Notes: a model not told the origin generated them from the sequence alone. Positions 51,964-61,326 are shown, counted from the first letter of the stretch. The stretch: DNA of 64,000 nucleotides from Clostridia bacterium (GCA_017549285.1 JAFYVE010000006.1:29995-93994); one strand, 5' to 3'. A program made the numbers and translations.

Positions 51964-52064
51964 GTTTTCCTGGTGCGGATGTTCATAACACAAGTAGTTC
52001 TCCGGCAATACATATTCTTTACTTCGTACTCTAATATATTTCCTCAGATACGGAGGAATACATA

Positions 52065-52343
52065 ATGTCAAATATCATTGAAGATTTCTATTATGGCAAC
52101 ATCGAGCCACAAGAAGTAAATACCGAATTAACAGCTAAACTTAAAAAGAAACTGAGTAATCTCGCAGAAAAAGAAGAACAACTTACTGCAAGGCTAACCG
52201 GTGAGGATAAGGAGCTGTTTCAAAACTATGTAAGTGCTTATATTGAATTTTCAACTACAAGTAATGCTGACAGCTTTGTATCAGGATTTAGGTTTGGAGC
52301 AAAATTCACATACGATACATTTGTTAAAAACACGAAAGGATGA
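52065..52343 (+). CDS. DUF6809-like small protein
   Basis: A 92-residue helical protein starting MSNIIEDFYYGNIEPQE, then KLSNLAEKEEQLTARLTGEDKELFQNYVSAYIEF and a C-terminal GFRFGAKFTYDTF. This matches, by memory, the DUF6809 group found on Firmicutes mobile elements and near TnpV. Function unknown. A GGAGG ribosome site lies upstream and the gene is followed after 6 bp by tnpV, so the two form a small operon. Confidence 0.65.
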   Translation: MSNIIEDFYYGNIEPQEVNTELTAKLKKKLSNLAEKEEQLTARLTGEDKELFQNYVSAYIEFSTTSNADSFVSGFRFGAKFTYDTFVKNTKG

Positions 52344-52349
52344 AGAATC

Positions 52350-52706
52350 ATGGCAAGCATTACATACAGACAGGTCAATGATTATATAATACCAAATCTC
52401 ACTCTCCCACCCGAAGAATCAAATATAATCCTCGGTAAATGGGGTATGTTACATAAAGATTATCTTCTCAAAAATAAAAAAGTGGTATTTGCAAACCTAA
52501 TTGCCGAAGGTAAACTTTGGCAGTATCTTGCAGAGATTGATACTCAGGCACAACAGATGTTTGATACACTTGTGGAGCAAATTAAAGAAACTGAAGGTGT
52601 AACTGAACAACTGAAAGAACAAGATCAGTTTGAATGGGTGCATAGAATGGGCAACATTCAGCAACGAGCGAGAGAATTTGTTTGCAGTGAGTTGATTTAC
52701 ACATAA
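52350..52706 (+). CDS. tnpV: TnpV transposon-encoded protein
   Basis: The 118-residue protein fits the TnpV family: ITYRQVNDYIIPNLTLP, GKWGMLHKDYLLKNKKV, NLIAEGKLWQYLAEIDTQA, EGVTEQLKEQDQFEWVHRMG and a final RAREFVCSELIY. TnpV proteins are encoded in Tn4451/Tn4453-like and other Clostridia transposons; their biochemical role is unknown. AAAGGATG precedes ATG 52350. No recombinase is nearby, so the host transposon is decayed. Confidence 0.85.
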   Translation: MASITYRQVNDYIIPNLTLPPEESNIILGKWGMLHKDYLLKNKKVVFANLIAEGKLWQYLAEIDTQAQQMFDTLVEQIKETEGVTEQLKEQDQFEWVHRMGNIQQRAREFVCSELIYT

Positions 52707-52711
52707 AAGAT

Positions 52712-52743
52712 AAGGCAGGGAGATTTATTCTCTCTGCCTTTTT
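52712..52743. terminator. Terminator between tnpV and the aro operon end
   Basis: AAGGCAGgGAGA...TCTCtCTGCCTT followed by TTTTTC on the plus strand; the minus side has ATCTTTTA. It serves tnpV and possibly the convergent aro operon. Confidence 0.75.
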
Positions 52744-52755
52744 CGGTGACTTGTT

Positions 52756-53220
52756 TTATAATATTTTTTCCATTCCTATCTTCTGTGGAACAAGCCCTTG
52801 TGCTTCGTAAAACTTCATTGCAGAGGGATTGCAACTCCATACATTAAGTGTGAGATTATAGCATCCGTTTTCTTTCGCAAGTTTAACAGCTGCTTCATAT
52901 AATTCTTTACCGATGTGATTTCCACGGAGTTTTTCATCGACACAGAGGTCATCAATATACAAAGTTTTTATATCTGTCAAAACAGAATTGTTTATGTCTT
53001 GCTGATAAATGCAGAAGCAATATCCCATTACTTCGTCATTTTCGTCTACCGAAACAAGTATAGGGCGCCCAGTATCCTTCAGAAGTTCTTTTAACTCAGA
53101 ATCTGAATATTTTCTACCGATTTTAAAGATGTCGGGTCTGCCGTTGTGGTGTACTAAATCAACCTGAGATAAGAGTTCTCCGATTTTAGGAATATCTTTT
53201 TCTGTTGCGAGTCGTATCAT
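52756..53220 (-). CDS. GNAT-family N-acetyltransferase at the end of the aro operon
   Basis: A 154-residue GNAT with IDDLCVDEKLRGNHIGKELY (acetyl-CoA loop RGNHIG) and the C-terminal CNPSAMKFYEAQGL motif. It follows aroF by 15 bp on the same strand. Its acceptor is unknown; location at the end of an aromatic amino acid operon suggests a related amine but does not prove it. Confidence 0.82.
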   Translation of the reverse strand: MIRLATEKDIPKIGELLSQVDLVHHNGRPDIFKIGRKYSDSELKELLKDTGRPILVSVDENDEVMGYCFCIYQQDINNSVLTDIKTLYIDDLCVDEKLRGNHIGKELYEAAVKLAKENGCYNLTLNVWSCNPSAMKFYEAQGLVPQKIGMEKIL

Positions 53221-53235
53221 TTTATTGTTTCCTCA

Positions 53236-54264
53236 TCAAAGTATATCAGCCAAATCGAGAATAAGCTTTTCCGTTTTATCCCAACCAAGACACGGGTCAG
53301 TAATTGATTTTCCGTAAACGCAATCTTCAGGTTTTTGTGCTCCGTCTTCAATATAACTTTCTATCATCAGACCTTTCACTAATTTTTTCACATCAGCAGA
53401 ATGTCTGCAACTGTGAAGAACTTCCTTTGCAATTCTTGGTTGTTCCATCCATTTTTTGCCTGAATTTGCATGGTTTGTATCAATTATTACAGCAGGGTTT
53501 TTGAGGCCTGATTTTTCATATGTTTCTGCAAGATGAATTAGGTCTTCGTAATGATAGTTAGGCATTGACTGTCCGTGCTTATTAACATATCCTCTTAAAA
53601 TAGCATGAGCAAGAGGATTTCCCTGACTTTCAACCTCCCAGCCTCTGTAAATAAATGTGTGAGAGTGTTGTGCCGCAGTTATTGAATTCATCATTACTGA
53701 AATATCACCTGCAGTGGGGTTTTTCATACCTACAGGAATATCAAAACCGCTTGCAGTAAGACGGTGCTGCTGATTTTCAACAGACCTTGCACCGATTGCA
53801 ACATATGAAAGAACATCAGAAAGGTATCTGTAATTTTCAGGGTAAAGCATTTCATCGGCACAAGTAAAACCTGTTTCCTGCATTGCTCTGATGTGCAGAC
53901 TTCTGATTGCAACAACACCCTTTAACATATCTTCACCCTTGTGAGGGTCAGGCTGATGAAGCATGCCTTTGTATCCGTCACCTGTTGTACGGGGTTTATT
54001 AGTATAAATTCTCGGAATGATGAGGATTTTATCGGAAACTTTTTCCTGAACGCCTCTGAGTCGGGAAATGTAATCAATTACGCTATCATCGTTATCGGCT
54101 GAACAAGGACCGATAATAAGAATGAATCTGTCATCTCTGCCTTCGAAAATAGATTTTATTTCCTGGTCTCTTTTTTCTTTCATCTGCTCAAGCTCATACG
54201 TAATAGGATACTGTTCTTTTATCTCCATAGGGATAGGTAATTTTCTTTTGAAATTCATATTCAT
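53236..54264 (-). CDS. aroF: 3-deoxy-7-phosphoheptulonate synthase (DAHP synthase, type I-alpha)
   Basis: First step of the shikimate pathway: phosphoenolpyruvate plus erythrose 4-phosphate gives DAHP. The 342-residue enzyme is of the E. coli AroF/G/H class with IIGPCSADND, PRIYTNKPRTTGDGYKGM, GARSVENQQHR, GMKNPTAG and the metal-binding DTNHANSGK and DPCLGW motifs. Start: ATG 54264 after GGAGG. The N-terminal extension of this class usually carries feedback inhibition by Phe or Tyr; which amino acid acts here is not clear. It is the eighth gene of the operon. Confidence 0.95.
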   Translation of the reverse strand: MNMNFKRKLPIPMEIKEQYPITYELEQMKEKRDQEIKSIFEGRDDRFILIIGPCSADNDDSVIDYISRLRGVQEKVSDKILIIPRIYTNKPRTTGDGYKGMLHQPDPHKGEDMLKGVVAIRSLHIRAMQETGFTCADEMLYPENYRYLSDVLSYVAIGARSVENQQHRLTASGFDIPVGMKNPTAGDISVMMNSITAAQHSHTFIYRGWEVESQGNPLAHAILRGYVNKHGQSMPNYHYEDLIHLAETYEKSGLKNPAVIIDTNHANSGKKWMEQPRIAKEVLHSCRHSADVKKLVKGLMIESYIEDGAQKPEDCVYGKSITDPCLGWDKTEKLILDLADIL

Positions 54265-54282
54265 TTTTATTGCCTCCAATAA

Positions 54283-55140
54283 TTATTTTTTATCAAACAA
54301 TGCTCTGCGTTCAGTTGAATGACGCATCATTTTTCGCATCGAGTCAACATCTTCAGTTTCAAGCATTGATTTAAGTTCATTGAATTTATTTATAAAAAGA
54401 TTCATCTGTTCAAGAAGTGCTGTTTTATTTTCTATAAAGAGTTCACTCCACATAAGGTCATTTATCCGTGCGATACGGGTAAGGTCACGGAATGAGTCGC
54501 CCGTAAACTTTTCCATATTCTCTTTATCATTACAGGTCATAAGAGTTATGGCAATGCAGTGAGTAAGCTGCGAGAGAAAACCTATCATTTCATCGTGTTC
54601 TTCAGGTGAAAGCGTTGTTACGTTTGAAAATCCGAGTAATCTGCCAAGCTCCATACAAGTGCCTATTGCTTCGGGAGTGTTTTTATCGGTAGGAGTAACG
54701 ATATAGTTTGCTCCCGCAAACAATTTATCCGTACTGTTTTCAATTCCGGAAACCTCTCGTCCTGCCATCGGGTGAGCTGCAATAAACTCAACATCATGAC
54801 GAAGCATTTCCTGCACTTTATATACTATACTGCATTTTACACCGGTTACATCGGTAATAAGAGCACCGCTTTTCAAAAGGTTCTGATTCTGTTCAATCCA
54901 CTCTATGAAAATGTGAGGGTACAATGCAAATATAACTATATCTGCTTCACCGATTATCTTTTCATCGAGTTCTGTAGAGCCTTCATCAATCAGGCCTTCT
55001 TTGAGTGCATAGTCTATTGAGCTTTGCTCTTTTGTTATTGCGCTTATGTGAAAGCCGAATCTTTTGAGCACTCTTGCATAACTACCACCCAAAAGACCAA
55101 GACCGACTATGAGTATTTTTTTACTTACATTTACTATCAT
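54283..55140 (-). CDS. tyrA: Prephenate dehydrogenase
   Basis: Converts prephenate to 4-hydroxyphenylpyruvate for tyrosine. The 285-residue protein has NAD motif ILIVGLGLLGGSYARVL, then DVTGVKCSIV, AAHPMAGREVSG (catalytic His) and LSQLTHCIA, with a helical dimerisation C-domain. No ACT or chorismate mutase domain is attached. ATGA overlap with aroA indicates translational coupling. Confidence 0.95.
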   Translation of the reverse strand: MIVNVSKKILIVGLGLLGGSYARVLKRFGFHISAITKEQSSIDYALKEGLIDEGSTELDEKIIGEADIVIFALYPHIFIEWIEQNQNLLKSGALITDVTGVKCSIVYKVQEMLRHDVEFIAAHPMAGREVSGIENSTDKLFAGANYIVTPTDKNTPEAIGTCMELGRLLGFSNVTTLSPEEHDEMIGFLSQLTHCIAITLMTCNDKENMEKFTGDSFRDLTRIARINDLMWSELFIENKTALLEQMNLFINKFNELKSMLETEDVDSMRKMMRHSTERRALFDKK

Positions 55141-56339
55141 TCTAATTTCACCTCTGCTCTGAGATTTTTTATATCATCAAAAAATGAAGGATAACTTTTT
55201 CTTACTGCTTCTGCACCATCAATCGTTCCGCCGTACTTTGAAAGTATCAGAGACAAAGCCATAACAATACGATGGTCGTTATGCCCATCAAGAACAACTT
55301 CATCATTTTTAAATTCAAGCTTCGGAACAGTTATTGAGTTTTCTCCGAAAACAAGTCCGCCGCCGAGTTTACAGAGTTCTTCGTGCATAACCTGTCCTCT
55401 GTCACTCTCTTTTATTTTCAGACGGTCTGTGCCTGTAAGGATTGCACCGTTTTTAAGCGTCGCAAGAGCAATAAGCACAGGTCCGAGGTCGGGACAGTCT
55501 GAAAGATCCAAAGTCGGTGTGCCTTTTGAAATCTCATAAAAATATTCTTTATATATTTTGTCGCCCTGAAGACTGTTATCGTTGAGATTGCTGATTTTAA
55601 TATCAGAATCGATATGATTGAATGCATCAAGAAAAGCGGCATTTGAATAATCACCCTCTACAGAGCCTGAAAATGAATGCAGCTTTGCTTTTTTGATTGC
55701 AATGTTGTGTTCATCAGTAAATTCAATATCTGCTCCGAATGATTTTAAAGCAGAGATTGTGAGATTTATATACGACCTGCTTTCAAAGGGCGGAATAATC
55801 TGAATTGATGAATCTTCGCCCAGGTGCACAAGTGCAAAAACAAGTCCTGTGATGAATTGACTGCTTATATCACCATTGATTTTGTATTGTCCGCTTTTAA
55901 GATTACCGCAGACAGTTACCGAATCTTGGCTCTTTCTGAATTTAAAACCATTGTCAAGACACAGTTTTTCATAAACATCAAGAGGTCGCTGGAAAAGTCT
56001 TGTGCCGCCTTGCAATGTGATTTCTTTTCCCGTACACAATGCAAGAGGGATAAAAAATCTTAATGTACTTCCGCTTTCTCTGCAATTAAGTGCAGTTGAT
56101 GTTGTTTTCATAAAGCTTTCAGGATTTACGGTTACTGTGTCTTTTTCAATGTGTATTTCGGCACCCAAAGCTCTAAGACAATCAATAGTTGCAAGAATAT
56201 CTTCGCTGTAATCAACGCCCGATATAACCGATGTTCCTTTTGACAACGCAGCACCTATCAGATATCTGTGTGCCATACTTTTTGAAGGCGGTGCATTTAT
56301 ATTTCCATTAAGTTCGCAAGGTTTAAAAATTGCTTTCAT
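55137..56339 (-). CDS. aroA: 3-phosphoshikimate 1-carboxyvinyltransferase (EPSP synthase)
   Basis: Sixth shikimate step: joins phosphoenolpyruvate to shikimate 3-phosphate. The 400-residue protein shows PPSKSMAHRYLIGAALS, NCRESGSTLRFF, TGTDRLKIKESDRG and DGHNDHRIVMAL, all usual. It is slightly shorter than the E. coli enzyme. It overlaps tyrA by four bases and lies one base after aroQ. Confidence 0.97.
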   Translation of the reverse strand: MKAIFKPCELNGNINAPPSKSMAHRYLIGAALSKGTSVISGVDYSEDILATIDCLRALGAEIHIEKDTVTVNPESFMKTTSTALNCRESGSTLRFFIPLALCTGKEITLQGGTRLFQRPLDVYEKLCLDNGFKFRKSQDSVTVCGNLKSGQYKINGDISSQFITGLVFALVHLGEDSSIQIIPPFESRSYINLTISALKSFGADIEFTDEHNIAIKKAKLHSFSGSVEGDYSNAAFLDAFNHIDSDIKISNLNDNSLQGDKIYKEYFYEISKGTPTLDLSDCPDLGPVLIALATLKNGAILTGTDRLKIKESDRGQVMHEELCKLGGGLVFGENSITVPKLEFKNDEVVLDGHNDHRIVMALSLILSKYGGTIDGAEAVRKSYPSFFDDIKNLRAEVKLE

Positions 56340-56340
56340 A

Positions 56341-56769
56341 TTATTTACCTTCTGTCAGATAATCAATAGCTTCAAGATATCCGTCTGTGCCGTGACCCGT
56401 GATTGTTTTTACGCACGCAAGCCGTACATAGCTTATCTGTCTGAAATCTTCTCTTTCTTCGACTTTTGAAATATGCACTTCAACAGTCGGGATATTTACC
56501 GACTTCACGGCATCGAGAATTGCAATGCTTGTGTGAGTGTATGCACCAGGGTTTATAACGATTCCGTCTGCATTTCCGTAAGCTTTCTGGATTTCATCAA
56601 CAAGGTCACCCTCGTGATTGGACTGATATATTTTAACATCCACGTTTTTTGAAGCACAATGTTTTTCAATTTTAGCCACGAGGTCGGCATACGTTTCTTT
56701 TCCATAATGTTCAGGCTCTCTTATGCCGAGCATATTTATATTGGGTCCGTTTATAACAAGTATTTTCAC
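56341..56769 (-). CDS. aroQ: Type II 3-dehydroquinate dehydratase
   Basis: Third shikimate step. The 142-residue protein has NGPNINMLGIREPEHYG (active-site Tyr and Asn), YQSNHEGDLVDEI, NPGAYTHTSIAI and VEVHISKVEEREDFR. Type II enzymes form dodecamers and are unrelated to AroD. It overlaps the aroEK fusion by four bases. Confidence 0.96.
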   Translation of the reverse strand: MKILVINGPNINMLGIREPEHYGKETYADLVAKIEKHCASKNVDVKIYQSNHEGDLVDEIQKAYGNADGIVINPGAYTHTSIAILDAVKSVNIPTVEVHISKVEEREDFRQISYVRLACVKTITGHGTDGYLEAIDYLTEGK

Positions 56770-58013
56770 ATTATCAGCTCCGTTCTTGCTTTAAGAATGA
56801 ATTCTGCTTCCTCTTCGGGGGTTGACATATCGGGAACAACAACATCAGCAGTAGTTTTGTAAATATCTATTCTTTCATCGTACAGATTTTTCAGTTTATC
56901 CGCTGTATCAGACAGGGGTCTGTTGTCCGTCGGGCAAAGTCTGTCAGGGTCTGCATTTATAAAAAAGATTTTTCCGTTTCTTTTAAGGGCAATAACATTT
57001 TCTTCACGAAGAACAGCTCCGCCGCCCGTCGAAATAATCTGACAAGCCTTTGGAGAAATATCTTTTATAACTTGTGTTTCAAGGTCACGGAAATATTTTT
57101 CGCCTTTACTGCCTATGAGTTCTTTTATCGTGCAACCGCAACGCTTTTCAATCTCTTCATCCGTATCAACAAAGCTGAAACCGTCAATATTCAGCAGTTT
57201 TCCGACTGTGCTTTTTCCGCTTCCCGGCATTCCTGTAAGAATAATGTTTTCTTTCGATGCAAAAACAGAAGCAAAGACATTATCTGCTACTGTTTTGGGA
57301 ATTTCGGTATCAAGAAACTTTTCAACCGCAACAACTGCCTGCATTACAAGCATATAAAGTCCGCCTTCAGCTTTTACACCTTTTTCTTTTGCCTTTAAAA
57401 CAAAATTTGTGCAAAGGGGATTATATACCGCATCCATCACACCCTCAAGTTCATTGAAACTTGAAATATCAATAGGGATACCTTCGCAGTCAGGATACAT
57501 ACCTGACGGTGTTGTGTTAATAATTACATTTGCATCGGAATGCTCATTTACGGCTTCTTCATAGGTTATATAGTTTTCTGTTTTGCTTCTGCTTACGGTA
57601 ATTATCTCAGACGCACCCATATCTTCTGTTAAAATACGAGCAGTTTTGCTTGTGCCGCCTGTTCCGAGTATAAGAACTTTTTTGCCATTAAGGTCAATAC
57701 CGATTTTTTTTATAAGAGCTTTCATCCCATAATAATCGGTGTTGTAGCCGTAAAGTTTGCCGTTTCTGTTTACAATGGTATTTACTGCACCAATACGTCT
57801 TGCCACATCGCTCAATGAATCAAGATAAGGTATAACCGTCTGTTTATATGGGATAGTGACATTTATGGCATTGAAATCCTTGCTTTTGAAGAAATCTTCA
57901 ATCTCATCTTCATTCAGCTCGATGAGTTCATACTCATAATCAGCGAGTTTCGAATGAATCTCTTTTGAAAAGCTGTGAGTCAGTTTTTTGCCTATACATC
58001 CGTATTTTGCCAT
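56766..58013 (-). CDS. aroE-aroK: Bifunctional shikimate dehydrogenase / shikimate kinase fusion
   Basis: The 415-residue protein combines two consecutive pathway steps. Residues 1 to about 250 are shikimate dehydrogenase: KLTHSFSKEIH, NVTIPYKQ (catalytic K57), GYNTDYYG (D93) and the NADP loop ILGTGGTSKTA. From about 256 on is shikimate kinase: P-loop GMPGSGKST (261-269), the DTDEEIEKR acidic motif, STGGGAVLREEN and a shortened lid with PTDNRPL. The two modules are joined by a very short linker. In most bacteria these are separate genes. It overlaps aroQ by four bases and follows aroC by three. Confidence 0.95.
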   Translation of the reverse strand: MAKYGCIGKKLTHSFSKEIHSKLADYEYELIELNEDEIEDFFKSKDFNAINVTIPYKQTVIPYLDSLSDVARRIGAVNTIVNRNGKLYGYNTDYYGMKALIKKIGIDLNGKKVLILGTGGTSKTARILTEDMGASEIITVSRSKTENYITYEEAVNEHSDANVIINTTPSGMYPDCEGIPIDISSFNELEGVMDAVYNPLCTNFVLKAKEKGVKAEGGLYMLVMQAVVAVEKFLDTEIPKTVADNVFASVFASKENIILTGMPGSGKSTVGKLLNIDGFSFVDTDEEIEKRCGCTIKELIGSKGEKYFRDLETQVIKDISPKACQIISTGGGAVLREENVIALKRNGKIFFINADPDRLCPTDNRPLSDTADKLKNLYDERIDIYKTTADVVVPDMSTPEEEAEFILKARTELIM

Positions 58014-58016
58014 ATT

Positions 58017-59114
58017 TTATTCACTTCCTTTAAGCCAATTCGTACCGAATCTCAATGAGAGCATATCGCAAAGTACGATAGCTGTTGCCGCATCCTGAAC
58101 AACTCTTGCTCTGTGAACAATAGCAGGGTCGTGTCTGCCTTTTGCTTCAAGAATAGTCTCTGTCATATTCTGAAAATCTACTGTGTTCTGTGGCTTGAAT
58201 ATTGTGGGGGTAGGCTTGATTACAGTTCTGAAAACTATCGGCATCCCGTTTGTGATACCGCCGTTTATACCGCTGTTATTGTTTGTTGTGGTAACGATTT
58301 TTTCGTTTTCAACTTTCAACGGGTCATTTGCTGTGCTCCCTTTCATATTAGCAAAGCAGAAACCTGCACCGAATTCAATTCCCTTTACTGCCGGGATTGA
58401 AAACATCATATGTGAAATAAGGCTTTCAGCTGAATCAAACCACGGTTCACCCACACCTTCGGGAATACCGATTATTGCTGTTTCAAGAATCCCGCCAACG
58501 CTGTCGCCGTCTTCTGCCGCTTCAAGAATTTTATTCTTCATAGGTTCTTCTGCGGCTTCATCAAGCACGGCAAAGGTTTTTTCATTTAATGCCTGAATAT
58601 CAGAAATATAATCATTGAAATCTCTGTCAGAAACTCCGCCGCAGCTTTTTACATGAGTACCGATAAAGATGCCTTTTTGCTCTAAGGCTGATTTGCATAT
58701 TGCTCCTGCGGCAACAAGTGCTGCAGTTATTCTTCCGCTGAAATGTCCGCCGCCTCTTGAATCCTGAAAGCCGTGATATTTACACTGTGCTGCATAATCA
58801 GCGTGAGAAGGACGGGCAACGGTTTTAAGTTCCGAATAATCTGAACTTTTCACATTTTCATTTGGTATAAGAATGGTTAAGGGAGTTCCCGTTGTCTTGC
58901 CGTTTATAACACCGCTGACAATTCTGAATTCGTCTTTTTCTTTTCTCGGTGTGGAAATCTTTCCGTCAGGCCGTCTGAGAGTGAGCATATGCTCTATATA
59001 TTCTCTGTCAATTTCTATTCCCGGTGCAAGTCCGTCAAGAACAGCACCTATATATTCACCGTGACTTTCACCAATCAAGGTGATTGCAACACTGTTTCCG
59101 AATGTGTTTTTCAT
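58017..59114 (-). CDS. aroC: Chorismate synthase
   Basis: Last common step: EPSP to chorismate with reduced FMN. The 365-residue protein has GNSVAITLIGESHGEYIG, the RRPDGKISTPRKEKDEFRI region, ARPSHADYAAQ, SRGGGHFSGR and the C-terminal GRHDPAIVHRARVVQ. All are typical. It lies five bases after aroB. Confidence 0.97.
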   Translation of the reverse strand: MKNTFGNSVAITLIGESHGEYIGAVLDGLAPGIEIDREYIEHMLTLRRPDGKISTPRKEKDEFRIVSGVINGKTTGTPLTILIPNENVKSSDYSELKTVARPSHADYAAQCKYHGFQDSRGGGHFSGRITAALVAAGAICKSALEQKGIFIGTHVKSCGGVSDRDFNDYISDIQALNEKTFAVLDEAAEEPMKNKILEAAEDGDSVGGILETAIIGIPEGVGEPWFDSAESLISHMMFSIPAVKGIEFGAGFCFANMKGSTANDPLKVENEKIVTTTNNNSGINGGITNGMPIVFRTVIKPTPTIFKPQNTVDFQNMTETILEAKGRHDPAIVHRARVVQDAATAIVLCDMLSLRFGTNWLKGSE

Positions 59115-59119
59115 TTATT

Positions 59120-60133
59120 TCACCCTCCCAGACAGCTTTTTGCCATATCAATAACCTGACTGCAGTTCAGAGTTTTTATTTCATATTTTCCGATTTCATT
59201 GACCGTTGTTACGGCAACCGTATCACCGTCTGCTTTTTTATCGTGAAACATAACTTCACTGATTTTATCCCAATCAAAATCTATAAGATTATACAGGTTG
59301 CATTTTTTCAGAACATTCACAACTCTCGGTCTTGTTTTTTCATCACACATCGGGATGAGTCCGAGGGCAACGCACTCTCCGTGAAAAAGCTCTTCCATGT
59401 TTACGCTGCTTTCTATACCGTGACCGATTGTGTGTCCGAAATTCAGTATTTTTCTGATGCCGGATTCTTTTTCATCCTGCTCAACAACATTCTTTTTTAT
59501 ATTGAGTGAACGGATAATAATTTCGTCGATATTATCTTTTATATCCTTATTTTCAAACATCTCGAAAAGTTCTTTATCAGAAGTGAGTGCCATTTTTACA
59601 GCTTCCGCAAGACCGTTTGATATCTGTCTTTCAGGAAGTGTTTTCAGAAGCTCAGGGTCAATGAGAACTTTCCTCGGCTGATAAAAAGCACCGACAATAT
59701 TTTTTATACCGCCGAAATTAATTGCTGTTTTTCCGCCGATGGATGAATCTATCTGCGAAAGAAGTGTTGTGGGGATATTATAGAAATCAACACCTCTCAT
59801 ATATGCCGATGCAACAAATCCCGAAAGGTCGCCCACAACTCCGCCGCCGACTGCAACAACACAGTCTTTTCTTGAAAAGTCATTATCAAGCATTATGTGA
59901 AGAAGCTTTGTGAATGTTTCAATGCTTTTTGAAGCTTCACCCGATTCAACTGTGCAGATAATGGGAGATTTACAATGTTTGGCAAGTGTCTGTGCATAAA
60001 TTGCTGGGACCCCCGAATCTGTTACGACAAGAACACGTCTGTTCAAATTGAGGTGTTCTCCTGCTTTTTCAAGAATTCCTCTTTCAACAATAATATCGTA
60101 GCTGTTATCTTTTAAATCCAGATGTATATTCAT
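59120..60133 (-). CDS. aroB: 3-dehydroquinate synthase
   Basis: Second shikimate step: DAHP to 3-dehydroquinate, using NAD and a divalent metal. The 337-residue protein shows VAVGGGVVGDLSGFVA, IPTTLLSQIDSSIGGKT, GLAEAVKMAL and the metal His motif NFGHTIGHGIE. An AGGAGC ribosome site precedes ATG 60133, ten bases after pheA. Confidence 0.97.
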   Translation of the reverse strand: MNIHLDLKDNSYDIIVERGILEKAGEHLNLNRRVLVVTDSGVPAIYAQTLAKHCKSPIICTVESGEASKSIETFTKLLHIMLDNDFSRKDCVVAVGGGVVGDLSGFVASAYMRGVDFYNIPTTLLSQIDSSIGGKTAINFGGIKNIVGAFYQPRKVLIDPELLKTLPERQISNGLAEAVKMALTSDKELFEMFENKDIKDNIDEIIIRSLNIKKNVVEQDEKESGIRKILNFGHTIGHGIESSVNMEELFHGECVALGLIPMCDEKTRPRVVNVLKKCNLYNLIDFDWDKISEVMFHDKKADGDTVAVTTVNEIGKYEIKTLNCSQVIDMAKSCLGG

Positions 60134-60143
60134 AAATATGCTC

Positions 60144-61232
60144 CTATATCTCGCTGTGAGGTGCGAAAGTTCCTGCTATCTTCAGTTTGTCGCACACATT
60201 ATTTAATTCCGCTATCATTTTCTGACCGTCTTCAGTGTCTGTTGTGCCGTCGATTTCAATATAGAAATAATACTGCCACGAATGTTTCCTCAGAGGTCTG
60301 CTCCTCAGAGCAGTCATATTGTAGCCGTATTTTCCGATAATGCTTATTGCATTTGCAAGAGAACCTGCTTCGTTTTTAACTGTAAACATCAGAACGGAGC
60401 TTGTAAGTGTCGGTGACTCTGCTCTGACTTTTGAAAGAACTGCAAATCGGGTTGTGTTTTCACCGCTTTTATTGATATTTGCTTCAAGAACTTTAAGTCC
60501 GTAAATCTGAGCAGTTTCAACGCTTGCAATAGCCCCAAGAGATTTATCATTCATTTCCGCAACAGTTCTTGCAGCAATTGCGGTGTTGTTTGCTTCTTCA
60601 ACATCAAAACCACGAAACTTGATATAGTCATGACATTGACCGAGAGCCTGCGGATGACTTGTTACTTTCTTAATATCGTCAACAGTCGAACCCTCAACAC
60701 CGAGAAGATTCTGATGAATTTCAAGCTCATAAATTCCGTTTATAAAAAGACTGCCCGAAAAGATAAGGTCAATGGTCTGTCCGACTTCACCTGCATAGCT
60801 GTTTTCAATAGGAAGTACCGCTATATCAGCTTCACCTTTTACAACTGAATCATATGCAGATTTGAAATCTCTGAATGAAATTCTGTTGCTGTCGGGAAAT
60901 ATTCTTCCTGCAGCTATATGAGCAAAAGCTCCTTCAACTCCGCTATAAGCAACTTTCAATCCATTCTGCATACGGTACTGATATGCCCGGGAAATTGCCA
61001 TAAGATTTTTAATATAATCAATATAATAGTCTTTAATTACAGGGTCTTTTATCAAAGCTGAATTATTTTCAATAACCGCTTCTTCTCTTTTCGGGTCTGA
61101 AATCGGAAGTCCGAATTCCTTTTTATATTCAAAAACCATCTCGGCAGCTCTCATTCTCTCTGTAAACAATTCAGCCATCTGAGAATCTACTCTGTTTATA
61201 ATTTCTCTTGCTTCATTTAACTTATCTGACAT
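60144..61232 (-). CDS. pheA: Bifunctional chorismate mutase / prephenate dehydratase
   Basis: Leads chorismate to phenylpyruvate for phenylalanine. The 362-residue protein has an AroQ-type chorismate mutase (1 to about 90; INRVDSQMAELFTERM), a prephenate dehydratase domain (about 94-270; GVEGAFAHIAAG, PIENSYAGEVGQTIDL, TTRFAVL) and an ACT regulatory domain (about 280-362; FTVKNEAGSLANAISI) for Phe feedback. An AAGGAAGG ribosome site precedes ATG 61232. It is the first enzyme gene of the aro operon, directly after the attenuator. Confidence 0.95.
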   Translation of the reverse strand: MSDKLNEAREIINRVDSQMAELFTERMRAAEMVFEYKKEFGLPISDPKREEAVIENNSALIKDPVIKDYYIDYIKNLMAISRAYQYRMQNGLKVAYSGVEGAFAHIAAGRIFPDSNRISFRDFKSAYDSVVKGEADIAVLPIENSYAGEVGQTIDLIFSGSLFINGIYELEIHQNLLGVEGSTVDDIKKVTSHPQALGQCHDYIKFRGFDVEEANNTAIAARTVAEMNDKSLGAIASVETAQIYGLKVLEANINKSGENTTRFAVLSKVRAESPTLTSSVLMFTVKNEAGSLANAISIIGKYGYNMTALRSRPLRKHSWQYYFYIEIDGTTDTEDGQKMIAELNNVCDKLKIAGTFAPHSEI

Positions 61233-61258
61233 ATCCGGACCTTCCTTTCAAATAGAAA

Positions 61259-61293
61259 AAAGCCTCACTTGCTTTCGTTACAAGTGAGGCTTT
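61259..61293 (-). terminator. Attenuator terminator ahead of pheA
   Basis: Minus-strand AAAGCCTCACTTG-loop-CAAGTGAGGCTTT, a 13-bp perfect stem with a 9-nt loop, followed by a T-run (TTTTTC). It lies between the leader peptide and pheA, inside the operon. Confidence 0.9.
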
Positions 61294-61326
61294 AAAAATA
61301 CTTTCAAATATAAATTCAAGTAATTT

